NCBI GenBank assembly: GCA_021464525.1
Contig: JADRCO010000172.1
Location: 1 to 45,867 of the forward strand
Direction of reading: 5' to 3'
Source: Rhizophagus sp. LPA8_4_AMF
Taxonomy: Eukaryota > Glomeromycota > Glomeromycetes > Glomerales > Glomeraceae
Length of the DNA: 45,867 nt
Shown here in pieces: positions 44,042 through 45,867 of this stretch. Each line of letters begins with the position of its first letter. Position 1 is the first letter of the stretch. A model generated the notes under the pieces. That model ran no database searches, was not told the DNA's origin, and worked only from the letters and a program-made list of their open reading frames with translations. A program made the translations under genes and the position numbers.

Positions 44042-44299
44042 TAGTCGTTAATAATAAAATATGAGTGTTACAATATATATAATTGATTAATTAATTGTAA
44101 ATTTGTAATAGTATTCAACTTAATGTATTGCTTTTTTACGATAATAAAATCAATAACATCATAATGAAACCATAGCAGAAAAATATATAATAAATTAATG
44201 AAGTGGTTAAGTTTAAAGAGAGGAATTTTTCAAGTCCTAATCCATAAATGAGCCTGCTACTCTATTCCCTTCTAAGCGATGCAAAAATCGAGCATAGCC

Positions 44300-44520
44300 G
44301 GTCATGTGAGAAAATCGATGCGCCGGAAAAATTCTTGCCGATAGAATAGGGACTGTGCGACGTGCGAATCGCATACGATTTTAGATGCTTGTATAAAGTG
44401 TTATTGAAATGGATTAGACTTAGGCAAAGATAACTGGGCTTGAGTTCGAGAAGCTGAGCTTGAAGCAAGAAATGCTGAGCTTAGAGAAAGAGTCGCGAAA
44501 TTGGAAGAGAAGCAGTTGTA
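44300..44520 (+). pseudogene. Coiled-coil relic with upstream dispersed repeat
   Basis: The dispersed repeat (44305-44352) matches 16510-16552. At 44454-44519 a frame reads AELEARNAELRERVAKLEEK and ends in a stop, the heptad signature of the multicopy coiled-coil family. There is no ATG nearby. The shared 3-prime module follows at 44557. Confidence 0.55.
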
Positions 44521-44556
44521 GAAAAAATTTGCTTATCTGTATCGCGAAAAACGTGA

Positions 44557-44585
44557 TCATGTCTCCTGCCGAACTTTGTATTTAT
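44557..44585 (+). repeat. Shared 3-prime module, copy 3 (short)
   Basis: TCATGTCTCCTGCCGAACTT then TGTATTTAT. It matches the centre of the copies at 15092 and 41342. Here it lies downstream of a coiled-coil relic, not directly after a nuclease relic. Confidence 0.55.
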
Positions 44586-44842
44586 AAAATGTATCGCAAA
44601 ATAAAAGCTTTTTAATACTACATCTAATCTCAGCCAGTGACGATAAATTTATCCGAAAGCGCTGTGCATATATAGTATGTCAATAAAACAATATCCGGGT
44701 ATGGTTAATCATTATTTCACGTATGGGATTTGCGAAATGACGAAATACAGTGCGTAATTACTAGTGAAGATCCGGTAATTGCTTTCTCCACCTACACTAT
44801 AAAAAAAGCAAAAAATTACAGATTTTTTCGGAAAACGTTACC

Positions 44843-45221
44843 ATGAAAAACCAAGAGAGCTCAGCTAATACGGAAGTCGAAAACCCGATTACTGCTGAGG
44901 ATATCAATAAGGACGACCTAATTGACATTGTTGATGATGATGCCGGTGGTAGAGAAAAAAGCAAGACTTCAGAACCTTACAAACCGTCTCTTGTTAATCA
45001 TAGGACAATACTCAGCTGTGGACAGGCTTGCATCGAGAAAAATCTTATCCACAATAGGACGAATATATGCTCATTACCTGATTGTTGATATCTTAGAATT
45101 TCCTTCTATTGTGCGTGATTCGCCAGGAAGTTCAGCTTTATCTAAGGTAATTAGTGACGGGTTTGTCCTATCTTCACCACCTATACGGATGGAAGGGATC
45201 AAGGATACAGCAACTCAATAG
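44843..45221 (+). pseudogene. Unknown gene, one apparent frameshift
   Basis: ATG 44843 begins a hydrophilic acidic N-terminus (ENPITAEDINKDDLIDIVDD) that runs in frame to a stop at 45086-45088. From about 45000 the +1 frame reads more protein-like: SAVDRLASRKILSTIGRIYA, then LIVDILEFPSIVRDSPGSSA, and stops at 45219. This fits one protein of about 125 residues with a single frameshift, or two exons with sites I could not find. A TATAAAAAAAGC word lies at 44797, 46 bases before the ATG, a plausible TATA box. The family is not recognised. Confidence 0.4.
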
Positions 45222-45433
45222 ATTAAAAGTTATTTAAGATGCGCAAAATGATCTGAAGATCTCTCTTCATGTCTTCCTCCTCTAAGCCATCCCAAAAATT
45301 ACATTAAGTAAATTCAATGCATATCCATTATACCGTATATATAATTCATACCCTACGTTAAGTTAATATATCTCTAATTTAGTACAATCTGAATTTGATA
45401 TTTAAATTTAATCGCTTAATTAAGATTATTTAA

Positions 45434-45600
45434 TTGCTAGTCCTAGTGGGATAGAAACCGTTATCCAGATAAATTAAAAAATTATCCGGTTTTTATCCGG
45501 ATTATCCACCTCGGATAAAAATCTGGATATATCCGCATAGAAACTGAAATCCGGATAGAATTACTGTAATGTGAAATAAACGGATAATTTTTGTCAGGAA
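45434..45600. mobile_element. ATCCGGAT-word palindromic element
   Basis: Begins CTAGTGGGATAGAAACCG and carries many TTATCCGG, ATCCGGAT and CGGATAA words in both orientations to about 45590 (AAACGGATAATTTTTG). It is similar in style to 10245-10757 and 5811-6056. Ends and target duplication are not resolved. Confidence 0.45.
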
Positions 45601-45867
45601 TATTGTAGTTTCAGGATTTTGAATTTTTGGGATTATGATTTGTCGGGTTTGATGAGTATCGGGTTTGCGTTATATCGGTCATTATCAGAATTTTTATCAT
45701 TGGGATTTCGTTGTAAATCCCACCATATCCACCATATAGAATAAAACACTATATAAATGAACTAGCTATTATTATGAATATCTCGACATTTATTTATATC
45801 ATAATCAGATGTTATCGATGTTATAGTGTCTAAATTTGGATAAAGCTCTTGTAATTAATTTATCGAT
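45601..45867. other. Window end, no gene seen
   Basis: AT-rich sequence with recurrent GGGATTT/TCGGGTTTG words near 45630-45720, possibly the rest of the element above. The window ends without a recognisable feature. Confidence 0.4.

Noticed and set aside
1-45867. CRISPR arrays, bacterial operons, Shine-Dalgarno sites
   Set aside because: The window is eukaryotic, with spliced genes; no regularly spaced identical repeats were found.
1-45867. Reverse transcriptase, integrase or viral genes
   Set aside because: No YxDD, DDE or capsid-like motif was recognised in the frames read; the repeats seen are non-coding or from cellular multicopy families. A profile search would be needed to exclude strongly decayed copies.

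Overview
The window is very AT-rich eukaryotic nuclear DNA: intron-bearing genes with short (about 50-140 bp) GT-AG introns, long homopolymer and AT tracts, and large stretches of decayed repeats. The gene content points to an arbuscular mycorrhizal fungus of the Rhizophagus irregularis type (Glomeromycotina). The signs are a TKL-like kinase with a Cys-rich N-terminal segment and an HKD/DLG active site, a YABBY/HMG-like protein with an acidic low-complexity tail, Crinkler-type (CRN) relics, and recurring AELEAEN-style coiled-coil relics. The organism call is an inference from these families, not a database match.

Layout. 1-14.0 kb holds no intact gene that I can support. It is an old segmental duplication: about 1.02-3.9 kb matches about 9.19-12.79 kb in direct orientation, and about 4.79-5.56 kb matches about 13.31-13.98 kb in inverted orientation. 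Both copies keep pieces of the same decayed coding exons and carry later insertions with palindromic cores. 14-22.3 kb is a graveyard of multicopy gene families: a nuclease-type relic, then a coiled-coil-family relic, other exon relics, and a clear 315-bp MITE (18268-18582) with about 30-bp inverted ends and a TTA target duplication. 22.6-25 kb has a small membrane protein and a two-exon secreted alpha/beta hydrolase on the minus strand. 25.3-28.3 kb contains a broken Crinkler-type ATPase on the minus strand and small ORFs.

30.2-39.7 kb is the conserved gene-rich part. It has a RhoGEF with DH-BAR-SH3 order (13 or 14 exons), a YABBY-like protein, a three-exon protein kinase (all plus strand), and a Ser-rich small protein on the minus strand. 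40.2-45.6 kb is again a decayed accessory array: two restriction-endonuclease-fold (CRN-type) pseudogenes, one still carrying an almost complete ubiquitin-like header, each followed in the same orientation by a coiled-coil relic.

The most interesting pattern is that the order nuclease-type relic then coiled-coil relic occurs three times (14.1-16.4, 40.2-42.2 and 42.6-44.5 kb). Two of the three share nearly identical non-coding modules at the junction: a module of about 55 bp after the nuclease stop and a module of about 55 bp spanning the coiled-coil ATG. A third copy of the ATG module lies alone at 22.1 kb. This suggests that a two-gene cassette has been copied as a unit. All copies here are broken, so function must be judged from intact copies elsewhere. 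Exon boundaries were placed by eye from GT/AG sites and reading-frame continuity.
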